Below are positions 9,701-18,699 of a stretch of DNA of 64,000 bases, piece after piece (within the stretch, counting starts at the first letter, position 1; each line of letters begins with the position of its first letter). A program made the translations under genes and the position numbers. The notes beneath the pieces are model-generated. The model worked only from the letters and a program-made list of their open reading frames with translations. It had not been told where the DNA came from and ran no database searches. Source of the stretch: Methanoregula sp. (GTDB lineage: Archaea; Halobacteriota; Methanomicrobia; Methanomicrobiales; Methanospirillaceae); assembly GCF_023227875.1 (NCBI RefSeq), contig NZ_JALOCH010000010.1, positions 33,839 to 97,838 of the forward strand, read 5' to 3'.

Positions 9701-12191
9701 CGTGTTCCCGGATATACCGGATATGGGCATCCCGTTCGTCCGGGTTTGCATACATCTGGGAGACTTTGATTTTCAGCAGGTCATCCCTGCTTTTATACCC
9801 GAACAGATCCACTGCGGCGTCGTTGAAATCCAGCCAGCTGCCATCAACGGTTGTGATGAAAACACAGTCCCGGGACGTGGTAAAGAACGCCCGGAACTTC
9901 TCCTCGCTTTCCCGCAGGGTCTTTTCACTGCTCTTGCGTTCGGTGATATCGTGAAAGTACCAGACCCGGCCGAAATACCGGTTATTCTCACCAAACATCG
10001 GGGCGGAATACCGGTCAACCACCCTTCCGTCTTTTAACAGGACCTCTTCCCGGCTTTTCTCCTCCCGGTGATCATAAAGATACCGGACCCGGGCAAGGAA
10101 TTCTTCCGGGTTGATGAGCTTTTCCAGAACGAACGAAAGAACACGCTCGTCAATCCGGGAGGTGATGACGTCTGAAGGGATGCCCCAGATTTCAGTGAAC
10201 CTCCGGTTGAACGAGAGAATTTTTCCGGATTCGTCAACGATCAGGATACCGTCGGGTGAGGCCTCCTGCTGGGTGCTCAGGATCACATTGGAGAGCCGGA
10301 TCCCTTCTTCCGCCACCTTCCGTTCCGTGATGTCTTCAAATATTGTGGCAAACTTTCCTGCGCCGGGAGAGTATACCGAGATTGCAAAGTGCTTTTTCAT
10401 GAGTGCAAAATACGCTTCAAACTCTTCCGGCTTACCGGTAGACACAACCCGGGCATACGCATCAAGGAACGGGGGTATATCAGCATGGTACGCCTCGCGG
10501 CTGGTTTTTCCGATAATATCCTCCCGTTTCAGCCCGAGGATGCGCCCGAATGCGGGATTTACATCAAGAATCCGGTAATCAACGGGGTTTTGAGCGGGAT
10601 CATACATCATCTCGTGGAGTGCGCTCCCCGCGGTCATGTACCTGAAGAGAAGGCGGAATTTTTCCTCGCTCTCCCGCAGTACCTCTTCCGCCAGCTTGCG
10701 GTCCGTGATATCTATAAATGCCCCGATCAGGCCGGCAATTTTACCGTCACGATTAAAAAACGGCGCCTTGTAAAAGATTACATCATGGCGGGTGCCGTCG
10801 GCATACTGCACCTGCGTCTCGTACTGCTGGGGAACCGGGTTGTCAAAGAGCTGCTGGTCGGCAGCAGCGTATCTGTCGGCGAGGTCCCTGGGGGAAATAT
10901 CATACACGGTCTTCCCCGTAAGGTCCCCCCGTTTTATCCCGATATACGCTTCAAACGGAGGATTGCACCCCAGGTACTTCCCGTCCGTATCCTTGAAGAA
11001 GATCGGCATGGGGAGGGTGTCGATCATGGTGCCAAGGAACCGCGAGCTTTCCCCGGCCTGGAACTCGGCGGATTTCTGGGCCGTTACATCGCGCCCGATT
11101 GCGATAAATCCGGTGACAAGTCCCCGTTCATCCCGCAGGGCACGGGTATTCCAGACAATCGTCTTTTTTGTCCCGTCCGCACACCGGATCTCTGTTTCAA
11201 AATTTTGGAGAAAGTCATCCTTCCTTAATACCCGCTGGATCTCACCGGTCACGTTCCTGCGGTATTCCTTGTCCGGGTAGAGTTGTTTCCAGATGGTGTT
11301 TTTCCCTGCAACATCGCTTTTTTTATAACCGCTGATGGCCTCGGCAGCATCGTTCCAGACGAGGATGGTGCTGCCATCAGATGCAAGGACCGAGATCCAG
11401 ACATTGGCGTTGGCGATCACGCTCTCCTGGAACTGCTGCATCTTCTGGAGAGCGTCCTGTGCCCGTTTCTCCTCGGTGATATCAGCCCCGAATCCGAGCG
11501 TGCCTGCAACCGCCCCGTCCTCGTCGTGCAGCACGGTGTTATACCACCGTATGATCTTCTCTGTCCCGCCACGGGCCAGTACCGGGTTTTCAACAACCCT
11601 GTTTGGTTCGACCTGCCCGGCCATCAGCTGTGAATATACCTCTTTCACCCGTTCACGGTCTTTTTCCGGCAGAAAATGGTCAAACCAGGATATACCTGCA
11701 ACCTCCTCAGGGTTGCATTCAAGGATCTCCCCGCCTTTCCTGTTGAGGTATGTTATTGCGCCGTTTCGATCGAGCGCGAGAATAATTGCTGGCGCAAGGG
11801 AGAGGTACCGTTCCCGGATCTCAGTGGATTCCTGTGCAGATCTCTTTTCAAGGGCAAGTCGCCCCGAGAGATTTGCAATCACCGCCGCAACCCCGATAAA
11901 GACCAGGACCCGGTACCCTGCCCCGAGAATAATATCCGGCTGGCCGGTATCGAAAACAATGACCAGACCGAGGTAGACAAGGGCAAGGAGCGTGGCAGGA
12001 CCGAATCCTTTCCAGCGGTAACGGTACGCAAGAAGGACGATCGGGAAATAGTACAGGTGCATGAAGATGGTGGTGATCCCGTGCGTCAGGCACCAGATCG
12101 TGAGAATAATGACAATAGCCGACAGGGATAGTATCGACACCCGCCACATGCGCTCGGTTATCACGAATCCTGTCAGCCTGCAAACGGTCAT
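6720..12191 (-). CDS. giant membrane histidine kinase with ten PAS domains and one GAF domain
   Basis: A protein of 1823 residues. The N-terminus (17-110) has about four hydrophobic helices. Then come seven PAS domains of about 120 residues each (from residue 128 to about 1000), one GAF domain (about 1020-1165, LGTVGW-type core replaced by GLWGEAVRQRKPIVTNDY), three more PAS domains (to about 1550) and a coiled coil. Most PAS units end in the PAC signature DITE(R/E)K. The transmitter is of HisKA_2/HWE-like type, EIHHRVNNNLQ with the likely phosphoacceptor His near 1626, followed by an ATPase domain with N-box NELISNALKHA and G-box KDDGVGLP. PAS8 holds CPHCPG, a possible metal or redox site. 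It is 12 bases downstream of the previous kinase gene. Confidence 0.95.
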   Translation of the reverse strand: MTVCRLTGFVITERMWRVSILSLSAIVIILTIWCLTHGITTIFMHLYYFPIVLLAYRYRWKGFGPATLLALVYLGLVIVFDTGQPDIILGAGYRVLVFIGVAAVIANLSGRLALEKRSAQESTEIRERYLSLAPAIILALDRNGAITYLNRKGGEILECNPEEVAGISWFDHFLPEKDRERVKEVYSQLMAGQVEPNRVVENPVLARGGTEKIIRWYNTVLHDEDGAVAGTLGFGADITEEKRAQDALQKMQQFQESVIANANVWISVLASDGSTILVWNDAAEAISGYKKSDVAGKNTIWKQLYPDKEYRRNVTGEIQRVLRKDDFLQNFETEIRCADGTKKTIVWNTRALRDERGLVTGFIAIGRDVTAQKSAEFQAGESSRFLGTMIDTLPMPIFFKDTDGKYLGCNPPFEAYIGIKRGDLTGKTVYDISPRDLADRYAAADQQLFDNPVPQQYETQVQYADGTRHDVIFYKAPFFNRDGKIAGLIGAFIDITDRKLAEEVLRESEEKFRLLFRYMTAGSALHEMMYDPAQNPVDYRILDVNPAFGRILGLKREDIIGKTSREAYHADIPPFLDAYARVVSTGKPEEFEAYFALMKKHFAISVYSPGAGKFATIFEDITERKVAEEGIRLSNVILSTQQEASPDGILIVDESGKILSFNRRFTEIWGIPSDVITSRIDERVLSFVLEKLINPEEFLARVRYLYDHREEKSREEVLLKDGRVVDRYSAPMFGENNRYFGRVWYFHDITERKSSEKTLRESEEKFRAFFTTSRDCVFITTVDGSWLDFNDAAVDLFGYKSRDDLLKIKVSQMYANPDERDAHIRYIREHGYSFEYPVDLRKKDGTIINALITTTARKDASGTVIGFQGSIRDITEQKAIQGHMQKLLRLQEEQVRIINTSPAVAFLWRAEENWPVETVSKNISYFGYSVDDFVSGRVVYSSIIHPDDLGQVSAEVESNSKDHVDDFRQIYRIFGKDGSEYWIDDFTHIRRDNEGTITHYEGLILDITDRRRAEDALALEKQRMESLLSLSLMGQKPGPEIIAEVVEDAIRLTGSTIGYLATLNEDESVMTMQYWSKSAHESCKVIDKPIVYPVEKTGLWGEAVRQRKPIVTNDYAADSLFKHGIPTGHVPLVRHMNIPVFDGDRIVAVAGVGNKGEDYNEGDVRQLQLLMQGWWQITVRKRAEEALWESREHYRALIDYSQLAIAVVDVNHKIIMVNPRFSTLFKKPVGDFVGKYCYNEFEKRATVCPHCPGVRAMVSRKPEETETEGVLDDGSRFSARNRAVPFFGPDGAVKGFVEMVEDITERKRAEEAIIQSEERYRTLAEASPDQIFINDRNGTILYANTTGLKLFGLPYDQVVGKQRKDFFPPEMVREQNDVYDKVFDSGEPVRRESKIRFGNQEHWIDTNLVPLKDTAGKVTAVLGVARDITERKRMEDVLRESRQLFSDIISFLPDPTYVIDHRGNVLAWNRALEQLSGIPAGDMLGKGDFEYSIWQYGKRRPVLIDLVQNPDQDATRMNYLNIHREGKSVMAETQVTLPSGRSAVLSLVASPLYDTTGSITGAIESMRDITRIKETEAELARLNTGLEEIVRDRTKALEDEVIVRKLAEKAIRASLDEKVLLLREIHHRVNNNLQIIISLTKLQIRTLEDPWMKQVLAEIQNRVRAMSIVHEKLYRSESLSSIDLSDYTRFLATQLFSFYGIDHRRVALQIEIGKIPLDIDTAIPLGLVMNELISNALKHAFPGSRPGTLSISGHPDGNVLAVVVKDDGVGLPAGFDWRNSESLGLRLVNSLVDQLGGTIEKGPDPGTMFIITLPSKSTGGSTT

Positions 12192-12203
12192 ACTACCTTC
12201 ACG

Positions 12204-14987
12204 TCATTTCTTCTCATGCAGCACCATGGTAAATTGTGTCCCGGCCGTCCGGTCGAGTTCGATTGTCCCGTCGAGCTGGTCCACGAGCGTGTTGACCAGG
12301 CGGAGTCCAAGCGACGGGGCATTCCGCCAGTCCAGGGTCTCCGGTATCCCGATGCCATTGTCCCGGAACCGGACGTTCAGGAGGTGGGCATCTTTCCTTA
12401 CACTGACCTCAATTTCGCCCGGTCTCCCGCCAGGAAATGCATATTTCAGTGAATTGGTAATTAACTCATTCACGATCAGACCCAGCGGGATTGCACTACT
12501 GATACCCACTTCCACGCCAACGATATCCGTTTTGAAGGTAACCCCCTGCGCTTTTGCCCCATAAGACTGGAAGAGGCCCGTGCCAAGGAACCGGAGATAA
12601 TCCCTGAGATCGATCCTCTCGATGTTCTCCGCTTTGTAGAGTTTTTCGTGGACAAGCGCCATTGCCTTGACCCGGCTCTGGCTGTCACGGATCACCGAAA
12701 GGGTAGCCTCATCCGTAATGGAGCGGGCCTGGAGGTTCAGCAGGCTCACGATGATCTGGAGGTTGTTCTTGACCCGGTGGTGGATCTCCTTTACGAGCAT
12801 GACCTTCTCGTCAAGCGATGCCCGGAGTTTATTCTCGGCCTTGAGGCGCTGGTTGACCTCCTCCTGCAGGGACTCATTTGTTTTCTGGAGTTCCAGAGTC
12901 CGCTCTTTCACCCGTTCCTCAAGGGTTGCGTTCAGCGCCCGGATCTCAGATTCCATCTGCTTCCGGCCGGTAATGTCCAGAGCAACACCGGTCACATGCA
13001 CCGCATGCCCTTCTGCGTCCGTGTCAACGACCTTGCCCCGGGCGAGAATCCATCTCCATGTCCGGTCCTTTGCCCGGAAACGGAATTCGAGTTCCAGGAC
13101 CGGGACTTTCTCCGCGATCTGCTGCATCTGGCCCGCAATCATTTGATCCTGGTCATCGGGATGGACACGGTCAAGCCATGCGTCGTAGGTGGGGGGAAAT
13201 TCCCCCGGCTGGTACCCGCACATCGTGAAGAAACGGTCGCTAAAAAATCCTTTTCCCTCGGGAAGGTGCAGGTCCCAGAGTGCCGCATCCGCTCCTTCGA
13301 GAGCGAGTCTCAGCTGTGCCTCGCTCCTCCTGAGTTCCTCCTCCGCCTTCTTGCGGTCAGTGACGTCCCGGATCGTGCCAACCAGTGTCTTGACCGAACC
13401 ATCCGCTTCGCGTACGGGGATCGCGGTAATCAGGGTATCAATGATGGTGCCATCTTTTTTCCGGAGCCGGACCGAGAATTCTTTGATATATCCTCCCTGT
13501 ATAATCTTTTTGAGAAAGACCGGACGCTCCTCACTCCGCTCGTAGAGGCTGGAGATGGGGACCGGCATGAGCTCATCCCTGCTGCCATAGCCAAACATCT
13601 CCAGGGCTGCATTGTTGAAATCAATCCACCGGCCGTCCGGTGAAGTGATAAAGACGCAGTCCCGGGACGTGGTAAAGAACTCGCGGTATTTCGCCTCGCT
13701 CTCGCGCAGTGCCTCCTCGGCTTTCATGCGCTCGGTGATATCTCTGCCCACGGACTGGTATTCGGTCAACACTCCCCGGCGATCAAATATTCCCCGGTCC
13801 GTCCACTGCTGCCACCGGATCTCCCCGCCCGGCATGATAATCCGGTGCTGGATCGTGCCTACCGGGTTATCGGGGGTGATCGATGCAAAGAACTGCGTGA
13901 GTGCCCGCGTGTCTTCAGGAGGTATCTCCGGCCGGAAACGGTTCCCGATGATCTCGCTGCAGCGTTTGTTGAAATAGGAGCAATACGCTTCATTGGCAAA
14001 GAGGTGCGTGCCGTCAGGAAGGAACCGGCAGATGAACTCGGTCTGGCTCTGGACGATATTCCTGTACCGCTCCTCGCTCTTCTTCAACGCGTCTTCTGCC
14101 CGCCGGCATTCCGTAACGTTAATCCCGATGCCGACAAAAAAGTCTGGTTTCCCGGCCCCCTGCTTCACGGGCCTGCCATGCCATTCGACGATAAAACTGT
14201 TCCCGGATTTGCCGATGACCCGGTTCACGCTGGTGGTTGCCTTCCCTTCACCGGTGATCTCCTCAAATACCCTGGTCAGGTCTTCCCGGTCTTCCGCCGG
14301 GACAAAGGTCGTCAGGTAATCCTTCCCCTGCACTTCTTCCAGTGTGTATTCCATCGCATCGAGCAGGGCACGGTTCATCGTGATCGTCCTGCCATCCGTC
14401 CCGATGGCAACATAAAACGTTGGCAACGTATCCAGTAACAGGTGAGTGAATTCCTGTTCGTCCCTGAGCGCCTTTTCGGCCGCTTTGCTCCTGGCGATAT
14501 CGGCTTCGAGTTCCATCACTTTCTTTTCGAGTTTTTTAAACAGTACCTCGTTATACTGCACCAGGATCTCCTTCTCATCCTTCCGGGGGGCTGCGGGTGA
14601 TTTTGCCGGTTGCTGCCGGTATTCCGAAAGGACCTCGCGTATCTCCTTTACGAGGACATCCGGTCTCTGCGGCTTGACCATGAACCGGTCAGCCCCGAGG
14701 TTGTATGCCAGCCGTTCGGCTTCGGGATCGGTATAGGTGGCCGTGTAGAATATGAACGGGATATGTTTCAGCCGGTCATCGGCCTTCCACTGCCGGCAGA
14801 GCTCGAACCCGTCCATCACCGGCATCAGGATATCGGTGATGATGAGATCCGGCAGATCGCGTTTTGCTGCAGCAAGGGCCTCTTCACCATTTTTTACAGA
14901 AGTTACGAGAAAACCGTTTCCTTTCAGGATCGATTCCAGCAGGTAGCGGTTCTGCTCGATGTCATCCACGACCAGGATCCGGGTCAT
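12204..14987 (-). CDS. hybrid sensor: receiver, four PAS domains, HisKA_2 histidine kinase
   Basis: A cytoplasmic protein of 927 residues. The N-terminal receiver (1-120) has phosphoacceptor Asp52 in LIITDILMPVMDG and the KP lysine. A coiled coil leads to four PAS/PAC domains (about 180-300, 305-425, 430-550 and 555-675). A helical linker precedes the transmitter, EIHHRVKNNLQ (likely phospho-His near 736) and an ATPase domain (NELITNSLKYA, RDNGIGIP). Receiver-first architecture suggests that the kinase is gated by an upstream phosphodonor, probably one of the neighbouring proteins. The ATG start overlaps the preceding regulator's stop (ATGA). Its receiver is nearly identical over a long stretch to that of the gene at 17380-18558. 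Confidence 0.94.
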   Translation of the reverse strand: MTRILVVDDIEQNRYLLESILKGNGFLVTSVKNGEEALAAAKRDLPDLIITDILMPVMDGFELCRQWKADDRLKHIPFIFYTATYTDPEAERLAYNLGADRFMVKPQRPDVLVKEIREVLSEYRQQPAKSPAAPRKDEKEILVQYNEVLFKKLEKKVMELEADIARSKAAEKALRDEQEFTHLLLDTLPTFYVAIGTDGRTITMNRALLDAMEYTLEEVQGKDYLTTFVPAEDREDLTRVFEEITGEGKATTSVNRVIGKSGNSFIVEWHGRPVKQGAGKPDFFVGIGINVTECRRAEDALKKSEERYRNIVQSQTEFICRFLPDGTHLFANEAYCSYFNKRCSEIIGNRFRPEIPPEDTRALTQFFASITPDNPVGTIQHRIIMPGGEIRWQQWTDRGIFDRRGVLTEYQSVGRDITERMKAEEALRESEAKYREFFTTSRDCVFITSPDGRWIDFNNAALEMFGYGSRDELMPVPISSLYERSEERPVFLKKIIQGGYIKEFSVRLRKKDGTIIDTLITAIPVREADGSVKTLVGTIRDVTDRKKAEEELRRSEAQLRLALEGADAALWDLHLPEGKGFFSDRFFTMCGYQPGEFPPTYDAWLDRVHPDDQDQMIAGQMQQIAEKVPVLELEFRFRAKDRTWRWILARGKVVDTDAEGHAVHVTGVALDITGRKQMESEIRALNATLEERVKERTLELQKTNESLQEEVNQRLKAENKLRASLDEKVMLVKEIHHRVKNNLQIIVSLLNLQARSITDEATLSVIRDSQSRVKAMALVHEKLYKAENIERIDLRDYLRFLGTGLFQSYGAKAQGVTFKTDIVGVEVGISSAIPLGLIVNELITNSLKYAFPGGRPGEIEVSVRKDAHLLNVRFRDNGIGIPETLDWRNAPSLGLRLVNTLVDQLDGTIELDRTAGTQFTMVLHEKK

Positions 14988-15376
14988 CCACCGGCACCCC
15001 GGGAACTATCGGCAGGAATGAACCGGGCGATCTGGTCGGAAAAGGTCTTCGGGTTGATCGGCTTCTCGATATACCCGGAGCATCCTGCGGCAAGTGCTTT
15101 CTCCCGGTCCCCGGCCATTGCGTAGGAGGTGAGGGCAACAATGGGTATCATGCCCACGTGAGGAATTTTCTTCAGTTCGCGTGCGGTTGCGTACCCGTCC
15201 ATGACCGGGAGCTGGATATCGAGCAGGATCAGGTCAGGCATCTCCTTTGTTGCCATGCCGATACCCTCCCTGCCGTCATGCGCCCGTACCACTGCATATC
15301 CCTTTGCATTCAGGATGAAGTTCACCAGGTAGTAGTTCTGGTCATTGTCCTCGATATAGAGCACTTTGATCGTCAT
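14984..15376 (-). CDS. single-domain response regulator
   Basis: A stand-alone receiver of 130 residues: acidic pair at the N-terminus (YIEDND), phosphoacceptor Asp53 in LILLDIQLPVMDG, Thr/Ser in ALTSYA and KP lysine in YIEKPINP. With no output domain it is a phosphotransfer or allosteric element. Its start overlaps the stop of the Cache-domain kinase by four bases and its own stop overlaps the next kinase start, so it sits between its likely donor and acceptor. A strong ribosome site, AGGAGTGA, precedes the ATG. The sequence resembles DivK/CheY-like shuttle receivers. Confidence 0.93.
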   Translation of the reverse strand: MTIKVLYIEDNDQNYYLVNFILNAKGYAVVRAHDGREGIGMATKEMPDLILLDIQLPVMDGYATARELKKIPHVGMIPIVALTSYAMAGDREKALAAGCSGYIEKPINPKTFSDQIARFIPADSSRGAGG

Positions 15377-17289
15377 GATTCACTCCTGTAAGCCGGGACT
15401 GTGAAACTGAACATGCTGCCCCTGCCCGGTTCGCTCTCCACGTCAACAGTTCCGCCCATCAGGCTGACGAGCCGTTTCGAGATCGAGAGCCCGAGGCCGG
15501 TGCCTTCGTACTTCCGGGTCAGGCCAGTCTCGACTTGCGTGAACGGCCGGAATAACTTCTCCAGATCTTCCTTTTTGATCCCGATGCCCGAATCGGCAAC
15601 ACTGATCCGGACAAATGTTTCCTGCAGCGAGCAGGTGATACGGATCTCTCCCTGTTCGGTAAACTTGATCGCATTGGAGAGCAGGTTTAAGAGGACCTGC
15701 TCGACCCTGCGGCTGTCCGCCGTGACCATCCCCACCTCCGGTGCAACTTCGAGAACGAGGGCAAGGTGCTTTGCTTCCGCCAGGGGCCGGATGGTCCGGA
15801 CGGTTTTATCGATCACCGGCCTGATCTCGAACCGTTCGCTTGCGATCTTCAGCTGCCCGGCCTCGATCCTGGAGAGGTCCAGCACGTCGTTGATCAGGGC
15901 GAGCAGGTGCTCGGAGCTGTCCGAGACCATGGTGAGCTGTTTCTTCTGTTCCTCGTTCAGGGGCCCGGCCATCTCCTGCAGGAGGATCCCCGAGAACCCG
16001 ATGATGGAGTTGAGCGGTGTCCGGAGTTCGTGGGACATCGTGGCAAGGAACGCGGACTTGAGCCGGTCCGCAGATTCTGCGGCTTCCTTTGCCTGGGCGA
16101 GTTCGCGGGTGCGCTCGGCAACGAGATCTTCGAGATGGTCCCGGTACGCCTCCAGCTCGAGAAGTGCCTGCTCCCGTCCCTGCTTTTCTTCATGGATCTT
16201 CCCGACCATCGCCTTGAACGAACGGGCAAGGCTCCCGATCTCCCCGGCCCCCCCGGCTTCGATGGTCTGGTCAAGGTCACCGGTCTCGGCAATCCTCCGG
16301 CTCACTTCCGTCAGGCTGGTGAGTGGCCGGATGACGGTAAGGTTGAGGGCGATAAGGGTAATTACGCTGAGCAGCACGAGGGCCAAGAGGACAAAGAGGA
16401 GAATCGGCAGGATGGAGTCGTTGATGGCTTGCTCGATGGTACTGAACGGGACAAAGGTACCGATCTTCCACCCGAGTTCCGGGGACGTATAGTACATCAG
16501 GTACGTCCCGTTGAGTACCAGCATGCCTTCCTGTGTTGTAAGGAACACCGGGGTCTGGTCGCCAAGGAGAAGGCTGATATTTCTGTACAGGAGGGATGAA
16601 TCGTGGCTGGCAAGGATCGTGCCCTGCCGGTCGACAAGGATCATCTCACTGCCATCCACACTGCCAACCGTGGAGATGTAACTGGTCAGGTTGGCAAGGG
16701 TGATATCGGCACCAACGACCCCGATCATCGTCCCGTTGTGGTCAAGGACCGGTGTTACAATCCCGATGTTCACATCGTCCGTGGTGACCGCCTTGTAGGG
16801 ATCGGTTACGGAGACTGTGCCCGGGTGTTCCTTTGCAAGGATATACCAGGGCCGTTCACGGGGATCATATGCGGTAGGCCGCGCCCGTGGATATGACCGG
16901 ACAGACGCTCCGTTCTCCCTGCCCATGTATACCGAGCTGACAAACGGGTGCGAGGTCTGGTAATCTCTCAGTATATCGATGACCTGCTGTTCCTCTTCTC
17001 TGATGGAATACCGGAATGTCTCTTCTGTGGCATTCAGGAAATTCGTGAATCCTTCATCATCCCGTGTCTGGACACGGTCATCGAGCGACAGTGCAAGGAC
17101 ATCATATTTCGCAGCGCTGATGAAGTTGGAGAGGGCAAACTCGATATGCCTGAGCTGGTTGATGGAATCCCCGGAAATCGTGTCAAGGTTCTGCTTGTGC
17201 AGGGTCGAGGGCAACACCCCGCCAATCAGCACCAGTACCAGTACTGCTATGCAAAGGTACAGGATCAGGACCCGTGACTGGAGTTTCAT
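15373..17289 (-). CDS. membrane sensor histidine kinase with extracytoplasmic Cache domain and HAMP
   Basis: The 638-residue product has an N-terminal signal anchor (8-27), an extracellular double-Cache ligand-binding region (about 35-285; RPWYILAKEHPGTVSVTDPY is a typical dCache strand), a second membrane helix (about 293-318), a HAMP linker, a coiled coil, a classic HisKA domain (SHELRTPLNS, phospho-His near 420) and an ATPase domain (NLLSNAIKF, DSGIGI, GTGLGLSI). It probably senses a small external solute and starts the phosphorelay. It is the first gene of a five-gene overlapping run reaching 5785. A likely TATA element lies about 65 bases upstream. Confidence 0.95.
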   Translation of the reverse strand: MKLQSRVLILYLCIAVLVLVLIGGVLPSTLHKQNLDTISGDSINQLRHIEFALSNFISAAKYDVLALSLDDRVQTRDDEGFTNFLNATEETFRYSIREEEQQVIDILRDYQTSHPFVSSVYMGRENGASVRSYPRARPTAYDPRERPWYILAKEHPGTVSVTDPYKAVTTDDVNIGIVTPVLDHNGTMIGVVGADITLANLTSYISTVGSVDGSEMILVDRQGTILASHDSSLLYRNISLLLGDQTPVFLTTQEGMLVLNGTYLMYYTSPELGWKIGTFVPFSTIEQAINDSILPILLFVLLALVLLSVITLIALNLTVIRPLTSLTEVSRRIAETGDLDQTIEAGGAGEIGSLARSFKAMVGKIHEEKQGREQALLELEAYRDHLEDLVAERTRELAQAKEAAESADRLKSAFLATMSHELRTPLNSIIGFSGILLQEMAGPLNEEQKKQLTMVSDSSEHLLALINDVLDLSRIEAGQLKIASERFEIRPVIDKTVRTIRPLAEAKHLALVLEVAPEVGMVTADSRRVEQVLLNLLSNAIKFTEQGEIRITCSLQETFVRISVADSGIGIKKEDLEKLFRPFTQVETGLTRKYEGTGLGLSISKRLVSLMGGTVDVESEPGRGSMFSFTVPAYRSES

Positions 17290-17351
17290 GGGTATGGGGA
17301 GTATCCTTTTTGGTATGATAAGCGTTTCCCCATTCTTGGAGGTAAGAGGGA

Positions 17352-17363
17352 TGTATAAAAACG
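17352..17363 (-). promoter_or_regulatory. probable TATA box of the five-gene signalling operon
   Basis: On the minus strand GTTTTTATAC lies in the 90-base gap before the Cache kinase gene, placing a start of transcription near 17330. This would separate the five-gene run from the RR-kinase gene upstream. Confidence 0.45.
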
Positions 17364-17379
17364 AGTGCGCAAAAAAAGA

Positions 17380-18558
17380 TCAGGCTACGGTTTTTTTGGT
17401 AAACCGATAAGCCCCCTTGGGTACCGTGATCTCGAAACGTGCGCCCTGGCCGGGTGTGCCGTTTTCAACGATCGTCATGCCGGATAAGGTGAGAAATTCC
17501 CGGGCAAAGAACAGCCCGAATTTCCCCTCTCCCCCGGCGATACGGTCAAAGATCCGGGACTTCTGATCAAGGGGAATTCCCCCGCCGGTATCCGTAAAGA
17601 TGATACACAATCCGGTGGGGTCCTCCCTGCAGGAGATGGAGATGCGGGTGTGCGTCCCCCCGTACCTGATGGAATTATGGATAAGGTTGTAAAAGACACG
17701 GGCGATCAGGGGATCGGCATCAATTTCAAGCCCGGACAGATCGCAGGCTGGCGGTACGGTGTGTTCCTGGCTCTGGAGCGCCATCTGCACCCGGATGGTC
17801 TCTTCCAGTGCAATCCAGCGGGAGCGGACCATCCCCATCTGCTGGTAATCCTTGGTGTTTTTGATCAGGTTCTGGATCGTCCCGAGGATCTCCAGCTGTT
17901 TTCCCATGAAGTCGATCTGTTTTCTTTCATTTTCTGGCCTCCGGGATAACTCGATATATCCCCGGAGTGCCGTTACCTTATTCTGGATATCCTGGTACGT
18001 GACCTCTGTCATGAGGGCGAGTTTACGGTTTGCCAGGAGGATCTTTTCTTCTGCCTCCCTGTGGAGAGCGATCTCGTCTTCCAGGGCCTTCACTTTTGCC
18101 TCCAGCTTGCGGAACAACACCTCGTTATACTGCCGCAGGCTTTCCATCTCATCAAGGGTAGGTTCCCTGGCATCGGGCCGGCCCTGCCCGAATTCCTCGA
18201 TCACTTCACCGACAATCCGGCTCATGTCTTCGGGTTTCTGCGGTTTGAGAATAAACCGGTCTGCCCCGAGGCTCAGGGCAAACTGCTCGTCTTTTGGATC
18301 GGTATAGGTTGCGGTATAGAATATGAACGGGATATGTTTCAGCCGCTCGTCCGCCTTCCACTGCCGGCAGAGCTCGAACCCGTCCATCACCGGCATCAGG
18401 ATATCGGCGATGATCAGGTCAGGCGGCCTGTCCCGTGCCGCATCCAGTGCTTCGGCGCCATTGCGGGCGGACTCCACCAGGAAATGGTTCCCTTTGAGAA
18501 TGGACTCCAGCAGGTACAGGTTCTGCGGATTATCATCAACGATCAGGATTCGCGACAT
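17380..18558 (-). CDS. receiver-ATPase protein resembling a histidine kinase without the usual phospho-His
   Basis: I start at the ATG at 18558 (GGAG at -6), because MSRILIVDD is the normal receiver start; the open frame continues 41 codons further upstream. The 392-residue product has a receiver (Asp52 in LIIADILMPVMDG), a coiled coil (about 130-185), a four-helix dimerisation segment (TYQDIQNKVTALRGYIELS) and an ATPase domain (NLIHNSIRYG, DTGGGIP). Methanogen kinases of this kind normally read RHDI at the helix where this protein has YQDI, so the phosphoacceptor His seems to be replaced by Gln. It may bind ATP without autophosphorylating. It precedes the signalling operon in the same direction. 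Confidence 0.88.
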   Translation of the reverse strand: MSRILIVDDNPQNLYLLESILKGNHFLVESARNGAEALDAARDRPPDLIIADILMPVMDGFELCRQWKADERLKHIPFIFYTATYTDPKDEQFALSLGADRFILKPQKPEDMSRIVGEVIEEFGQGRPDAREPTLDEMESLRQYNEVLFRKLEAKVKALEDEIALHREAEEKILLANRKLALMTEVTYQDIQNKVTALRGYIELSRRPENERKQIDFMGKQLEILGTIQNLIKNTKDYQQMGMVRSRWIALEETIRVQMALQSQEHTVPPACDLSGLEIDADPLIARVFYNLIHNSIRYGGTHTRISISCREDPTGLCIIFTDTGGGIPLDQKSRIFDRIAGGEGKFGLFFAREFLTLSGMTIVENGTPGQGARFEITVPKGAYRFTKKTVA

Positions 18559-18619
18559 GCACTCCACACCGGAAATGGCCAACACCTCCTGTTTACTGAA
18601 TTGTACGGTAAATGTTTCG

Positions 18620-18633
18620 GATTTATAAAAAAT
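18620..18633 (-). promoter_or_regulatory. probable TATA box upstream of the receiver-ATPase gene
   Basis: The minus strand reads TTTTTTATAAAT about 65 bases before the chosen start; an AGGAGGTG element lies at about 18583-18590. Confidence 0.45.
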
Positions 18634-18699
18634 GTAAGGGTCCAATCCAATGAAACCAATACCTAAAAACCCCCGGGCCAAATACTATCCGGAAGATAC

